Source: UBA8437 sp964646205 | Lineage (GTDB): Bacteria > Planctomycetota > Planctomycetia > Planctomycetales > Planctomycetaceae | Direction: 5' to 3' | Length of the DNA stretch: 64,000 nt | Assembly: GCA_964646205.1 (NCBI GenBank) | Contig: CAZYAZ010000024.1 | Span: 4,962 to 68,961, forward strand | Shown here: one piece after another, positions 1-7,664 of the stretch | Position numbering within the stretch: the stretch's first letter is position 1 | How the letters are laid out: every line of letters starts with the position of its first letter | The notes under the pieces: model-generated | Databases searched by the model: none | The model's input: only the letters and a program-made list of their open reading frames with translations | What the model was told of the DNA's origin: nothing | Translations under genes and position numbers: made by a program

Positions 1-1431
1 GATTTCCGGATGTGCCTGCTCGATGTCCGCCAGCACCACGTCCGCCCACTCGTCGCGACCAATCGATTCCAAAAAACGGCGCCCCCCCCTGGGGGCTTCG
101 TCGACGATCGGATAATAGTAAGTCAGGACCGTTGGGCCTCGATCCTGGCCCGTCTGGTGCGTCGCCACCACGTAACCCAGCGACCGACTGTTGTAGAACA
201 CGTTGTCCCAGGCCATCGGAAACCCAATGCCGGCTGGACGCTGATCGATAGCCAGGTTGGCCACCATCCAGGACCCGTACTCGAAATCCGAAACATGTCC
301 GGGCCGTTCGGAACGCCACGGCCGCACAAGGTAGGGTGCCAGGAACTGGGGGGTCGCCATGATCACGCGGTTCGCCCGATATCCCCGCACACGCCCATCT
401 GCTCCTTCCGCCACCAGGCTCACAACCTCGACCACCTCGCGTCCGTCCCGAACCACCGGATTGATATCGATCACCGCCTCACCCGAACGCACACGCACCC
501 CGGCCATCTCTGACAGGTGCCGGACTATACGCGCATTCCCCTCCGGCCACGTCAAAAACGGCCGTCCTGTACTGCCCGGAGCCACTCGTCTTGAAACAAA
601 GTAGAATAGCGCAGCCCAGGCGCTTGCCTGGCTCACCGACATGCCATAATCATCCCGGCAGGCGTAGTCGACCATCCACAACAGCCGGGGTGAATTGAAT
701 CCCTGCTGTTCCAGCCACCGGGCTGCAGTCATCTTATCCAGTTGCGTCACTTCCGGATCATCGCTGCACCCGGCCAATGGTAGCGTGAATGCACGCCGGC
801 CGTGTTGGTCGCGCCAGGCACTCCATCCATCCAGCACCTGCTGAAACTGCGCCCACTGGCGACGATCCTCGGGCGTGGCCCCGGCCCTCAGGTACAACCC
901 GTCGTACCATCGTCCGGCATAGAACAGCCGCTCCTGGGGATCCCGGCACAGGTGTTCCTCAGCCCCCAGGGGCTGCCCCAGGACGTCCACTCCTTCGAGC
1001 ACCCCCATTTCCCCGAGCAAACCGACCAACGCCCCGTTTTCTTTTTGAGGCACAGGCAAGTAATGCGCCCCCCAGGGACACGCCTGTTGAGCCAGCATCC
1101 CCCCGCGAGCCGTGCCGCCCGGAACATCTTCCATTTCCAACAGAACGAAATTCTTGCAGCCCGCCATCAGCAATCGTCGAGCGGCCGAAAGCCCCGCCAC
1201 ACCTCCACCGACAATCACCACATCACACGTCTGCCAGTCCTCATCAGCCATGTCACCGGCACGCGACACCAACTCGCCCGCCCCGTCCCGAATCCGGTGG
1301 CCCAGCGTTCGCGACGGTTCGACCAGTCGCCCGGGAGGCAGGTCCGGAACATCCTCGTCGCGACATCCGGCCGCCGCGCAGGATGCCCCCAGAAAGGTCG
1401 CCAACAATTCTCGCCGAGACACGCGCCGCAC
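1..1431 (-). CDS. FAD-dependent amine-oxidase-like oxidoreductase, exported (3' end outside window)
   Basis: The reading frame stays open from a GTG at 1431 to the left edge, so the C-terminus is missing and at least 477 codons are present. The N-terminus carries a twin-arginine-like stretch (SRRELLATFLGAS) with a cysteine-containing end, which suggests Tat export and perhaps lipidation. Residues about 70-84 read DVVIVGGGVAGLSAA, the dinucleotide-binding GxGxxG motif, followed by an acidic residue at the end of the next strand (LLEME). Later parts (YACRDDYGMS) are in the same frame. This is the architecture of flavin amine oxidases and protoporphyrinogen-oxidase-like proteins; the substrate cannot be read. 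The gene begins 17 bases after the aminopropyltransferase stop; a TTG overlapping that stop at 1452 is an alternative start. Position at the end of a polyamine cluster makes an amine substrate plausible (inference). Confidence 0.75.
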   Translation of the reverse strand, partial: MRRVSRRELLATFLGASCAAAGCRDEDVPDLPPGRLVEPSRTLGHRIRDGAGELVSRAGDMADEDWQTCDVVIVGGGVAGLSAARRLLMAGCKNFVLLEMEDVPGGTARGGMLAQQACPWGAHYLPVPQKENGALVGLLGEMGVLEGVDVLGQPLGAEEHLCRDPQERLFYAGRWYDGLYLRAGATPEDRRQWAQFQQVLDGWSAWRDQHGRRAFTLPLAGCSDDPEVTQLDKMTAARWLEQQGFNSPRLLWMVDYACRDDYGMSVSQASAWAALFYFVSRRVAPGSTGRPFLTWPEGNARIVRHLSEMAGVRVRSGEAVIDINPVVRDGREVVEVVSLVAEGADGRVRGYRANRVIMATPQFLAPYLVRPWRSERPGHVSDFEYGSWMVANLAIDQRPAGIGFPMAWDNVFYNSRSLGYVVATHQTGQDRGPTVLTYYYPIVDEAPRGGRRFLESIGRDEWADVVLADIEQAHPEI

Positions 1432-1448
1432 GGTGTGACCACGCTGGT

Positions 1449-3002
1449 TCAAAGGCCGGGCTGCCACTTCTTCCATTCGTCGTCGTAATACCGCACCAGC
1501 ACCTGGTTGTCCAAGCGGTTGATGTCCACCGGAACTGGCTGCAGGTCCACGGGCAACTGAAACATCGCCGCGAGCGACTGACGGTTCAGGAATTTGAGCC
1601 CCATGGGAACCTCCTCCGGCAATGCTACCGATTCATGAGACGCCAGCACGAACCCCCAGACACCGAATGACGGCACCGCGCAATGATAGGGACGCACCTC
1701 CAAGCCGGCATCCTCCATCGTCCGAGCGACGCACCAGTACGAGCCTCGGGCCACCAGGGGACTACTGCTCTGCAGACCAATCGTCCCGCCTCCGGCGAGG
1801 TGCCGCTTGACCAAACGGTAGAAATGCCGCGTATAAAGTTTGCCGAGCGAAAAATTATTGGGATCCGGAAAATCAATCAGTATCACGTCAAAAGGTGCAC
1901 CGTCAAAACGGTCCAGCCAGATCATGGCGTCGTCGTTAACGACCTTGACCCGAACGTCGTCAAGTGAGCCGGCATTCAGCGCCTTCAGTGGTGGAAAATG
2001 CTCCGACAAGGAAGTCATGCCTGGGTCAAGATCGACCAATGTCACCGACTCCACGGTCTTGTAACCAAGCACCTCGCGTACGGCCAACCCGTCTCCGCCT
2101 CCCAGCACCAGCACCCGTTTCGGTACAGGGCAGCAGAGCATGGCAGGATGCGCCAACGCCTCGTGGTACCGGTATTCGTCGATGGAATTGAACTGGAGAT
2201 TTCCGTTAAGAAACAACTGAAAACCCGACCGGCCTTGAGTCACGACCACTCGCTGGTAGCGCGTTGTTTGTGCGTAGACGACCGGATTGGCAAACAACTG
2301 CTCCTCGGCAACCGCCGTCAGTCGATCCGCCTTGATGAAGGCCACAACCAGGACGACCATCACCACGACCGCACGGACACGCAGGGGGCCCGGAGACTTT
2401 TTGAGCAAGGGTTCCAGCAACCACGTGCCCCACAACGCGACAGCCGCATTGAGCATCCCAAACACCAGCGACGTCCGAACCAGCCCCAGGCTCGGCACCA
2501 ACAGGATCGGAAACAACAACGAACCGACCAACGCGCCGATGTAGTCGAAAGTCAAAACCCGAGAAATCAGTTCTTTGAATTCGAGCTGTTCTCGCAGAAT
2601 CCGCATCAACAGTGGCAACTCGAGTCCCACCAGCGTGCCGATCGCAAAAACGACACCGTACAGGGCGGCATGAAACCACGAGACATGCGAAAAGGCCAGG
2701 AACAAAATCGGCGCCGACAGCCCTCCCAGCAACGCCACCCCCAGTTCAACTTCGATGAAGCAACGTGCCGTGGATTTCTCGACAAAACGGCTCAGCCAGG
2801 CACCAACCCCCAGTGCCGACAGGTAGACGCCGATGCACGTGGAAAATTGCGTGACCGAGTCGCCCAGCACATAACTGGCGAGAGTCCCCGCGATCAATTC
2901 GTAAACCAGCCCGCAGGTGGCAATCACCAGGACGTTCAGGTACAGCAGCGGCGGCCGGACAAGAACTGCCCCGCCCCCCTCGGATTGCTCTGTGTTGCCC
3001 AT
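1449..3002 (-). CDS. Membrane-embedded spermidine synthase-like aminopropyltransferase
   Basis: The protein has two halves. The first about 230 residues contain several hydrophobic membrane segments. The second half is a spermidine synthase fold: VLVLGGGDG for the decarboxylated-AdoMet site, VDLDP as the acidic strand end, NDDA, and IDFPDPNN matching the catalytic Asp region, preceded by a YQ..LFLNGNLQFNSIDEYRYHE segment typical of the family. Key residues therefore look intact, so an aminopropyl transfer from decarboxylated AdoMet to an amine is likely; the acceptor is unknown. The ATG at 3002 was chosen because the alternative at 3059 adds an arginine-rich run overlapping the upstream DUF350 gene. 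The AdoMet decarboxylase four genes upstream could supply the donor. Confidence 0.85.
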   Translation of the reverse strand: MGNTEQSEGGGAVLVRPPLLYLNVLVIATCGLVYELIAGTLASYVLGDSVTQFSTCIGVYLSALGVGAWLSRFVEKSTARCFIEVELGVALLGGLSAPILFLAFSHVSWFHAALYGVVFAIGTLVGLELPLLMRILREQLEFKELISRVLTFDYIGALVGSLLFPILLVPSLGLVRTSLVFGMLNAAVALWGTWLLEPLLKKSPGPLRVRAVVVMVVLVVAFIKADRLTAVAEEQLFANPVVYAQTTRYQRVVVTQGRSGFQLFLNGNLQFNSIDEYRYHEALAHPAMLCCPVPKRVLVLGGGDGLAVREVLGYKTVESVTLVDLDPGMTSLSEHFPPLKALNAGSLDDVRVKVVNDDAMIWLDRFDGAPFDVILIDFPDPNNFSLGKLYTRHFYRLVKRHLAGGGTIGLQSSSPLVARGSYWCVARTMEDAGLEVRPYHCAVPSFGVWGFVLASHESVALPEEVPMGLKFLNRQSLAAMFQLPVDLQPVPVDINRLDNQVLVRYYDDEWKKWQPGL

Positions 3003-3015
3003 CGTGCGCCGCTTT

Positions 3016-3276
3016 CTACGGCGACGCTTGGCTGGCCGGTGCCGACAGAGCCGCACCACCCGTGTCGATAAACGACGCAGCGAGGATGATCGAGATCCCC
3101 AGGATCACACATCCCATGATGATCGCCAGGGCGATATTTTGATCGACCTCGATCTCCTTACGCACGGAAAATGGTGTCAATTTGTCCATCAGCCAGATCG
3201 ACGCACCGAACAAAACCAATCCCGCCACCGTGAAGATCAGTGATCCCACCAATGGCTGCAAAACATCTGCAAACAC
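3016..3276 (-). CDS. DUF350 family membrane protein
   Basis: A protein of 86 residues with two hydrophobic segments (SLIFTVAGLVLFGASIWLM and the NIALAIIMGCVILGISIILA region) separated by a charged loop containing KEIEVDQN, the signature arrangement of DUF350 (YjfL-like) inner-membrane proteins. The start is the GTG at 3276 because it is preceded by a very strong ribosome binding site (GGAGGAGGAAAG, seven to eight bases upstream); an ATG at 3324 would add 16 residues and place this site inside the coding region. The function of DUF350 is not known. The family recurs in bacterial clusters with spermidine-synthase-like and DUF4178 proteins, as it does here, which suggests a membrane component working with those neighbours. 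Confidence 0.85.
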   Translation of the reverse strand: MFADVLQPLVGSLIFTVAGLVLFGASIWLMDKLTPFSVRKEIEVDQNIALAIIMGCVILGISIILAASFIDTGGAALSAPASQASP

Positions 3277-3414
3277 GTTACTTTCCTCCTCCAGAATTTC
3301 CGTGGATTCCGACGTCGGCAGCACACGACACCAACGACGCGTTTCTTGTCGGACAGAGCGGCACCGAACGGCCGTTGCTCCCAGCCCCCCAACACCCCTT
3401 CCTGCCAGTTTTGG

Positions 3415-4449
3415 TCATACCTGTGGCACCATTGAACGCGTGGAACTGAACAGCCCCAGCCCCACTCCGAGACCCCCGACGATGGCCATCAACCACAACA
3501 ATCCCGGCCAATGGTAACTCCCGCCCTCACTCACCTTCACCACCATCTCACCCGGGGATGCCGAGGAACGCTCGGCGTGCAGGTGCAGGGTGTAGGTCCC
3601 TGGAGGCACGGCGGCCAGATAACCAACCTCCCGGGCCTCGAAAGTCTCATCATTTTCCCGGGCATCGGTGCGTCCGTGAAACTCTCGCAACCTCAGCGAG
3701 ACCCCCTGTTGCCGCAACGTCGTCTCGTTGTGCAACCTGCCCTCGATTGAGAGCCAAGCGTTGTCCAGGCCGGCTTCGACCGAAACCGCCACCGGCCGTT
3801 CCGACGTCAACTCGAACGGACGGCTCACAAAGTCACCCTCTGCCGCAAAACTGGCCGGCGCGGTCGCCGACACCATCTTGGGCCCCGGGCGGTAGTCACC
3901 CAACTGCAGGATCACTCCATCGTCGTCGCCGCGACCACCCTTCTGCTCCTCGTCCAACAACCGCTCCAGGTTCGATCCGGTCAGCGTCCAACGCCGACCC
4001 GACCCGGTTTCCAGAAGATCGAGTCGGCCGCGACTCGCCATCAGGCTGGCCCAGTTCCAGTCGGCGACGGTCGCTTCCAGTGGTGTGACTGTCAGGGGAT
4101 TCAAAATCGCGAACATCTGCCCCGATTCACCCAGGCTGCACCGCGGTGCGACCGCCGGGCGGGATGCGGCAGAATCTGTTTCTGTCGCGCCTGATTTCGG
4201 ACGCCTGGCCCAATCCAGGTAGCGATCGACCTCGTACTGCCTGGACGCGTCCAGCACCTGCATCTTCCCGGTCACTGCAGCCCTTACCATGTCGTCCCCG
4301 GCAAAACGAAACTCCTCCCGCAACACTTCCCTGTCCACATAGGCAAGCGACAACATCACGCCGACGGCAAGGTAACCGCCAAGCACCCACACTGTCAGTG
4401 AAAAGAATTTTGGGCGAACTCCAGACGAACAGTCCATCGTGTCACTCAC
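3415..4449 (-). CDS. Two-pass membrane protein of unknown function in polyamine cluster
   Basis: The product is 344 residues from the GTG at 4449 (an ATG at 4437 is also possible; GAAGAGG lies five bases before the GTG). It has one membrane segment near the N-terminus (SLTVWVLGGYLAVGVMLSLA), a large middle of about 280 residues and a second membrane segment near the C-terminus (WPGLLWLMAIVGGLGVGLG), so the middle probably lies on the outer face. The last part of that middle region, with repeated beta-like segments and PPGTYTLHLHAE, resembles an immunoglobulin or jelly-roll fold. I do not recognise the family. It sits between the glycine-rich peptide gene and DUF350, and spacing suggests co-transcription. 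An open frame continues upstream to 4626 but would overlap the small gene at 4496-4654. Confidence 0.7.
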   Translation of the reverse strand: MSDTMDCSSGVRPKFFSLTVWVLGGYLAVGVMLSLAYVDREVLREEFRFAGDDMVRAAVTGKMQVLDASRQYEVDRYLDWARRPKSGATETDSAASRPAVAPRCSLGESGQMFAILNPLTVTPLEATVADWNWASLMASRGRLDLLETGSGRRWTLTGSNLERLLDEEQKGGRGDDDGVILQLGDYRPGPKMVSATAPASFAAEGDFVSRPFELTSERPVAVSVEAGLDNAWLSIEGRLHNETTLRQQGVSLRLREFHGRTDARENDETFEAREVGYLAAVPPGTYTLHLHAERSSASPGEMVVKVSEGGSYHWPGLLWLMAIVGGLGVGLGLFSSTRSMVPQV

Positions 4450-4495
4450 CTTGGCCTCTTCAGAACACTCCACGTTGTCCTCACCCACCAGGGAT

Positions 4496-4654
4496 TCACT
4501 TGCCCCAGCCGGACCCACCGTAGGACCGGTAGCCTCCTCCACCGCCCGAACCACCGAAATCCACTTTCGGCGGTTTCCAACCGGCGGCAGCCGAAAGGGC
4601 ATAAAACCCCAGCACTCCAGCTGCAAAAATTATGTAAAGAGTTTTCAGTGTCAT
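4496..4654 (-). CDS. Small glycine-rich single-pass membrane protein (52 aa)
   Basis: A short gene begins with an ATG at 4654 preceded by GGAAAG at suitable spacing, 21 bases after the DUF4178 stop. The product starts MTLKTLYIIFAAGVLGFYAL, a single hydrophobic segment, continues with GWKPPKVDF, and ends in a glycine, serine and tyrosine-rich tail (GGSGGGGGYRSYGGSGWGK). The stop precedes the likely start of the next gene by 46 bases. The good Shine-Dalgarno site, the membrane segment and the neat fit between neighbours argue that it is real rather than a chance frame. Similar short membrane peptides with glycine-rich tails occur beside DUF4178 genes in my recollection, but I cannot confirm homology. 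Its function is unknown. Confidence 0.65.
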   Translation of the reverse strand: MTLKTLYIIFAAGVLGFYALSAAAGWKPPKVDFGGSGGGGGYRSYGGSGWGK

Positions 4655-4675
4655 GCGTGTTCTTTCCGGTTATTT

Positions 4676-6283
4676 TCACTCACTCGCCTGTAACCACGCC
4701 GGACAGTAGTCGCTCTCTGACCACCGACTCTTCTCATACGCAAAGTGCAGCATCAGCGTGAGCACCCCGGGCACCGACAACGCAAACCACGCCCACATCA
4801 ATCGGCCGACAGCATGTGCGTCGCCCATTGCCCCGGCGATCAATGCCATAAAAATCGCCCCCAGCATCATGGCGGCCCACGGTGCGTAGATTTGCTTCAT
4901 CGTAAACGGTTGATTCGGAGCCGGCTGATCGAAGGAGAACTGGTCCGTAAATTTCGCTTTATCCAGACCAAACCCAGCGCCCACTTCCGACGCCTTGATG
5001 TATTCCAATTTCGTGAAGCTGATCTCGCGAGATTTCCCACTGACCGTTGACAGTGACTTCCCACGAACCTCCTTTGAGATTTCACGTGACACCATAAACG
5101 GGGGCCGCACGTAGTCGGCAGCCTCGACCGTCTCGTCCTTCTCCACTCGCCAGTAAAACTCCCCCAGCACCACGTCCACCGTCGCCTTGTATTTGTCGAA
5201 CATCCTGTACTTGACTCCGTCGCAGTGGATCTCGACGCCCGAACCTGCACCGCCGGCAATCTGGCCACCGGAAACCGCTGTCCCCACGCTCCAGTGCCCG
5301 TTGCTCTCTACCAACCAGTAGTACGGCCGCCCCTTGGCCCACAGCAGGTACTCCGACCACGGGTAGACGACCCCCGCGTATCGCATAGACCGCCTCAGGT
5401 AGCCAATCACCGTAAACTTGACCCCCTGCAGTTCCCCTTCGCTGCCCAGAGGGATTCGGGGCTTGTGTGCAGGCTTCCCCAACTCTTCCAGAAACTTCAA
5501 TTTTCCGTCATTGACCGCGTGAAGAGCCCCACAATATTGACAAGCGATTCGCTGCGACGCTCCGGGATCCTGGATCGTCAATGGCCCGGCGCAACTCGGA
5601 CAGTTGACCGATTGAGCTCCAACCTGTGCCGCCGCTTCTACCACCACGGGATTGTCGGCCAGCCCAAGTTGCTCGAGCGTCACCTCGCGGCCACCGAACA
5701 CCGCGGGTGGAGTCTCGCCGTAATCAATAGTTGCGAATTTCTGGCCCTTTCCTTGCAGGTCGATGTAAGCCACCAGTTGCCCCAACTGTGGAACAAACGG
5801 CAATTCTCCCTCGGCCGCCGAAACCGACGCTTCATCGATCTCCACCGCGGTCATCCCACCCGCTCGCGGAATCGTGATCACCTGCCCCAGCTCGCACTCC
5901 TCGGGCGACGCGGGAATCTCTGAAGCTTCGGAGGCGGGCGGTTGACGGAAGGTCAGGTTGAGTCGGCCCTGTGCCTCGGACAACCAGCCCCACCGCTTGC
6001 CGCCCTGGAACGCCAGGTACCATTCGTTCCAGGTCCCGCCCGCGCTGTGCTGCAACTGCGTGCGACCGGTTATCTCGAATGCCGCGCCCTTGTGTCGCCC
6101 CCTGATCCCCACCTTGAGTGGTGTGCGGGTGGGAGCAATATCACTGACCTTACCGTATCTCTCCAGCGCCCCATCGCCACGTCCGACCAGCGACTGGCAA
6201 CTCTCACACACCGCCACCAACGATGACCCAATCGAAAACTCGACCGCAGATCCACAGGACGGACAGTTGGTTGAGGCCACCAC
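4676..6283 (-). CDS. DUF4178 domain protein with two zinc ribbons and C-terminal membrane segments
   Basis: The 535-residue product opens with a zinc ribbon (CPSCG about residues 8-12, CESCQ about 27-31) followed by a DUF4178-type beta domain (PLKVGIRGRHKGAAFEITGR, then WNEWYLAF and WGWLSEAQG). A second zinc ribbon (CPSCAG ... CQYCG) near residues 230-260 is followed by a second DUF4178-like unit (GVKFTVIGYLRRSM, WSEYLLW, YYWLVESNGHW). The C-terminus has two hydrophobic segments (WAAMMLGAIFMALIAGAMG and WAWFALSVPGVLTLMLHFA). The start is the GTG at 6283 with AGGAG upstream. DUF4178 has no established biochemical role; it is repeatedly found next to DUF350 and spermidine-synthase-like genes. 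The gene lies 21 bases downstream of AdoMet decarboxylase. Confidence 0.85.
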   Translation of the reverse strand: MVASTNCPSCGSAVEFSIGSSLVAVCESCQSLVGRGDGALERYGKVSDIAPTRTPLKVGIRGRHKGAAFEITGRTQLQHSAGGTWNEWYLAFQGGKRWGWLSEAQGRLNLTFRQPPASEASEIPASPEECELGQVITIPRAGGMTAVEIDEASVSAAEGELPFVPQLGQLVAYIDLQGKGQKFATIDYGETPPAVFGGREVTLEQLGLADNPVVVEAAAQVGAQSVNCPSCAGPLTIQDPGASQRIACQYCGALHAVNDGKLKFLEELGKPAHKPRIPLGSEGELQGVKFTVIGYLRRSMRYAGVVYPWSEYLLWAKGRPYYWLVESNGHWSVGTAVSGGQIAGGAGSGVEIHCDGVKYRMFDKYKATVDVVLGEFYWRVEKDETVEAADYVRPPFMVSREISKEVRGKSLSTVSGKSREISFTKLEYIKASEVGAGFGLDKAKFTDQFSFDQPAPNQPFTMKQIYAPWAAMMLGAIFMALIAGAMGDAHAVGRLMWAWFALSVPGVLTLMLHFAYEKSRWSESDYCPAWLQASE

Positions 6284-6304
6284 GATGCGAACTCTCCTAT
6301 CGAA

Positions 6305-6706
6305 TCAGACGGTTGGGTGTGCAGCCAGGTTGCCGGTCGCCCTGGACAACGTAGCATCTCCGACCTGCACGCCACGCTCGATCTCTCGCACCTCGATTCG
6401 ACCGGGTGCAAAAATCTCTTTAAAGACGGCGACGGCCCGACGCGGAATCGTCAGCGTGCCACAGGTGAAGACGTCCGCAGCCATGTAGCCGTATTCCGGC
6501 CAGCTGTGTAGCGACAAATGACTCTCGGCCAACACCGCCAGTCCGGTGACCCCCTGTGGGCTGTACCGGTGAACATGCGATTTCACCAGCGTCGCTCCAA
6601 TTGCGACCACCGCCTCGTCGATCGCCCGTTCGACGATTTCCACATCGTCGATCCGGGAGTCGCAACCCCACATTTCCACCAGAAGATGGCGCCCCAACGA
6701 GGCCAT
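6305..6706 (-). CDS. speH: S-adenosylmethionine decarboxylase proenzyme
   Basis: At 133 residues the protein matches the short prokaryotic class of pyruvoyl AdoMet decarboxylases. The sequence AESHLSLHSWPEYGY contains the self-cleavage site between Glu61 and Ser62, whose serine becomes the pyruvoyl group; His67 and Cys82 (in DVFTCG) correspond to the other processing and catalytic residues of the Thermotoga-type enzyme. The product, decarboxylated AdoMet, is the aminopropyl donor for spermidine-type synthesis, which fits the aminopropyltransferase at 1449-3002. GGGGA lies seven bases before the ATG. It is the first gene of the leftward cluster and is transcribed divergently from the mechanosensitive channel gene. 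Confidence 0.93.
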   Translation of the reverse strand: MASLGRHLLVEMWGCDSRIDDVEIVERAIDEAVVAIGATLVKSHVHRYSPQGVTGLAVLAESHLSLHSWPEYGYMAADVFTCGTLTIPRRAVAVFKEIFAPGRIEVREIERGVQVGDATLSRATGNLAAHPTV

Positions 6707-6802
6707 GACCGGGTCCCCTTTTTAATGCGGAAGTAGCATACCCAAGTCCGGCCACGACTCACACCCGAAACCCCCAAAAGCCGCCTATTCGCGTCTCCCA
6801 CA

Positions 6803-6850
6803 CGAAACTATAGTCTCGCCACTTCACAAACCCGCCGATCCATAGTTTCG
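6803..6850. promoter_or_regulatory. Inverted repeat in divergent speH / mscS-like intergenic region
   Basis: CGAAACTAT at 6803-6811 and ATAGTTTCG at 6842-6850 are perfect 9-base inverted copies separated by 30 bases, in the 175-base gap between two divergent genes. The spacing is too wide for a simple terminator and fits a pair of operator half-sites or paired sites for a regulator acting on both directions. No regulator is known; this is a pattern seen by eye. Confidence 0.35.
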
Positions 6851-6881
6851 CACACTCACCGCCAGATGAGGAGACAGTTCG

Positions 6882-7589
6882 ATGCTTGAGGCCGCCGCCG
6901 AGTCACCCACGCCCGCCGTCACTCAACCCACCGCGACGGCCTACGACTTGTTCGGCCAGATCCAGGAAATGGCTGTGGAATTCGCACCGAAACTTGGTGC
7001 AGCAATCGGGGTCTACGTGTTGTTCCTGATCGGCGGCAAATTGCTGATGAAGGTCATCTGCCGCATGGGGCAGAGCAACAAGATCGACGACGAACTGTCG
7101 AATTTCCTGGGGCGTTCGGTCAAGGTCGGCATGATGCTCTTTGGAGCCGTCTCGGCTTTCGGCACACTAGGTATTGATGTCGGCGCCCTGATTGCTGGCC
7201 TGGGACTGACCGGTTTCGCACTTGGTTTTGCACTCAAGGACACGATCTCCAACCTGCTGGCCGGAATCATGGTGATCATTTACAAGCCGTTCGATCAGAA
7301 CGACATCATCCTCGTCGGCAAGTACGAAGGCCGTGTCCGCTCAATTGACCTGCGCTACACAGTGTTGGATTACAACGACCGGATCGTTTACGTCCCAAAC
7401 TCGAAACTGTTCGTCGACTCAATCGTCGTTGATGACGACGGAAAAGCAGCGGCCGCAGAAGCGGCAGCCGCGGCTGAAGCTGCAGCGGCCGAAGCGGCAG
7501 CGGCAGCGAAGGCCGAGGCCGAGGCGGCAGCAGGGGCCACCGGCGCCAGCCCAGACCCAACCCCAGGACCATCCCCTACAACCCCCTAA
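6882..7589 (+). CDS. MscS-family mechanosensitive channel, shortened, with alanine-rich tail
   Basis: The 235-residue protein has membrane segments at about 45-60 and 80-100, then the pore-lining TM3 signature (IAGLGLTGFALGFALKDTIS) and the start of the MscS beta domain (IMVIIYKPFDQNDIILV, then VYVPNSKLF). The usual C-terminal alpha/beta cage domain is absent; instead about 50 residues rich in Ala and Glu (from DDDGKAAAAEAAAAAEAAAA onward) end in a proline and threonine tail. GAGGAG is placed well before the ATG. The family opens under membrane tension to release solutes. The missing cage may alter gating. No remnant of the missing domain follows before rpsD, so the truncation appears settled rather than a fresh frameshift. 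Confidence 0.85.
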   Translation: MLEAAAESPTPAVTQPTATAYDLFGQIQEMAVEFAPKLGAAIGVYVLFLIGGKLLMKVICRMGQSNKIDDELSNFLGRSVKVGMMLFGAVSAFGTLGIDVGALIAGLGLTGFALGFALKDTISNLLAGIMVIIYKPFDQNDIILVGKYEGRVRSIDLRYTVLDYNDRIVYVPNSKLFVDSIVVDDDGKAAAAEAAAAAEAAAAEAAAAAKAEAEAAAGATGASPDPTPGPSPTTP

Positions 7590-7664
7590 GCCTTGAAATC
7601 AACCGGGCACCGTCCTAAATTCGGGGATTGCAGTAGCGGCGGATTGTCTTCGGAGAAATACGGA

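Noticed and set aside
1998..3071. Plus-strand frame of 357 codons
   Set aside because: Antisense to the aminopropyltransferase gene, whose catalytic motifs are intact; the plus-strand product is basic and low in hydrophobic structure.
4446..4679. Minus-strand 77-codon frame
   Set aside because: Overlaps the small glycine-rich gene in another frame; no ribosome site and arginine/tryptophan-rich composition suggest a shadow.
1..6706. Calling the cluster a phage-shock (Psp) system
   Set aside because: No PspA or PspC-like gene is visible, so the link to Psp rests only on family neighbourhoods in other genomes.
7441..7560. Possible tandem repeat array or CRISPR-like element in the Ala-rich region
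   Set aside because: The repetition is of alanine and glutamate codons in one coding frame with no regular spacers or repeat units.
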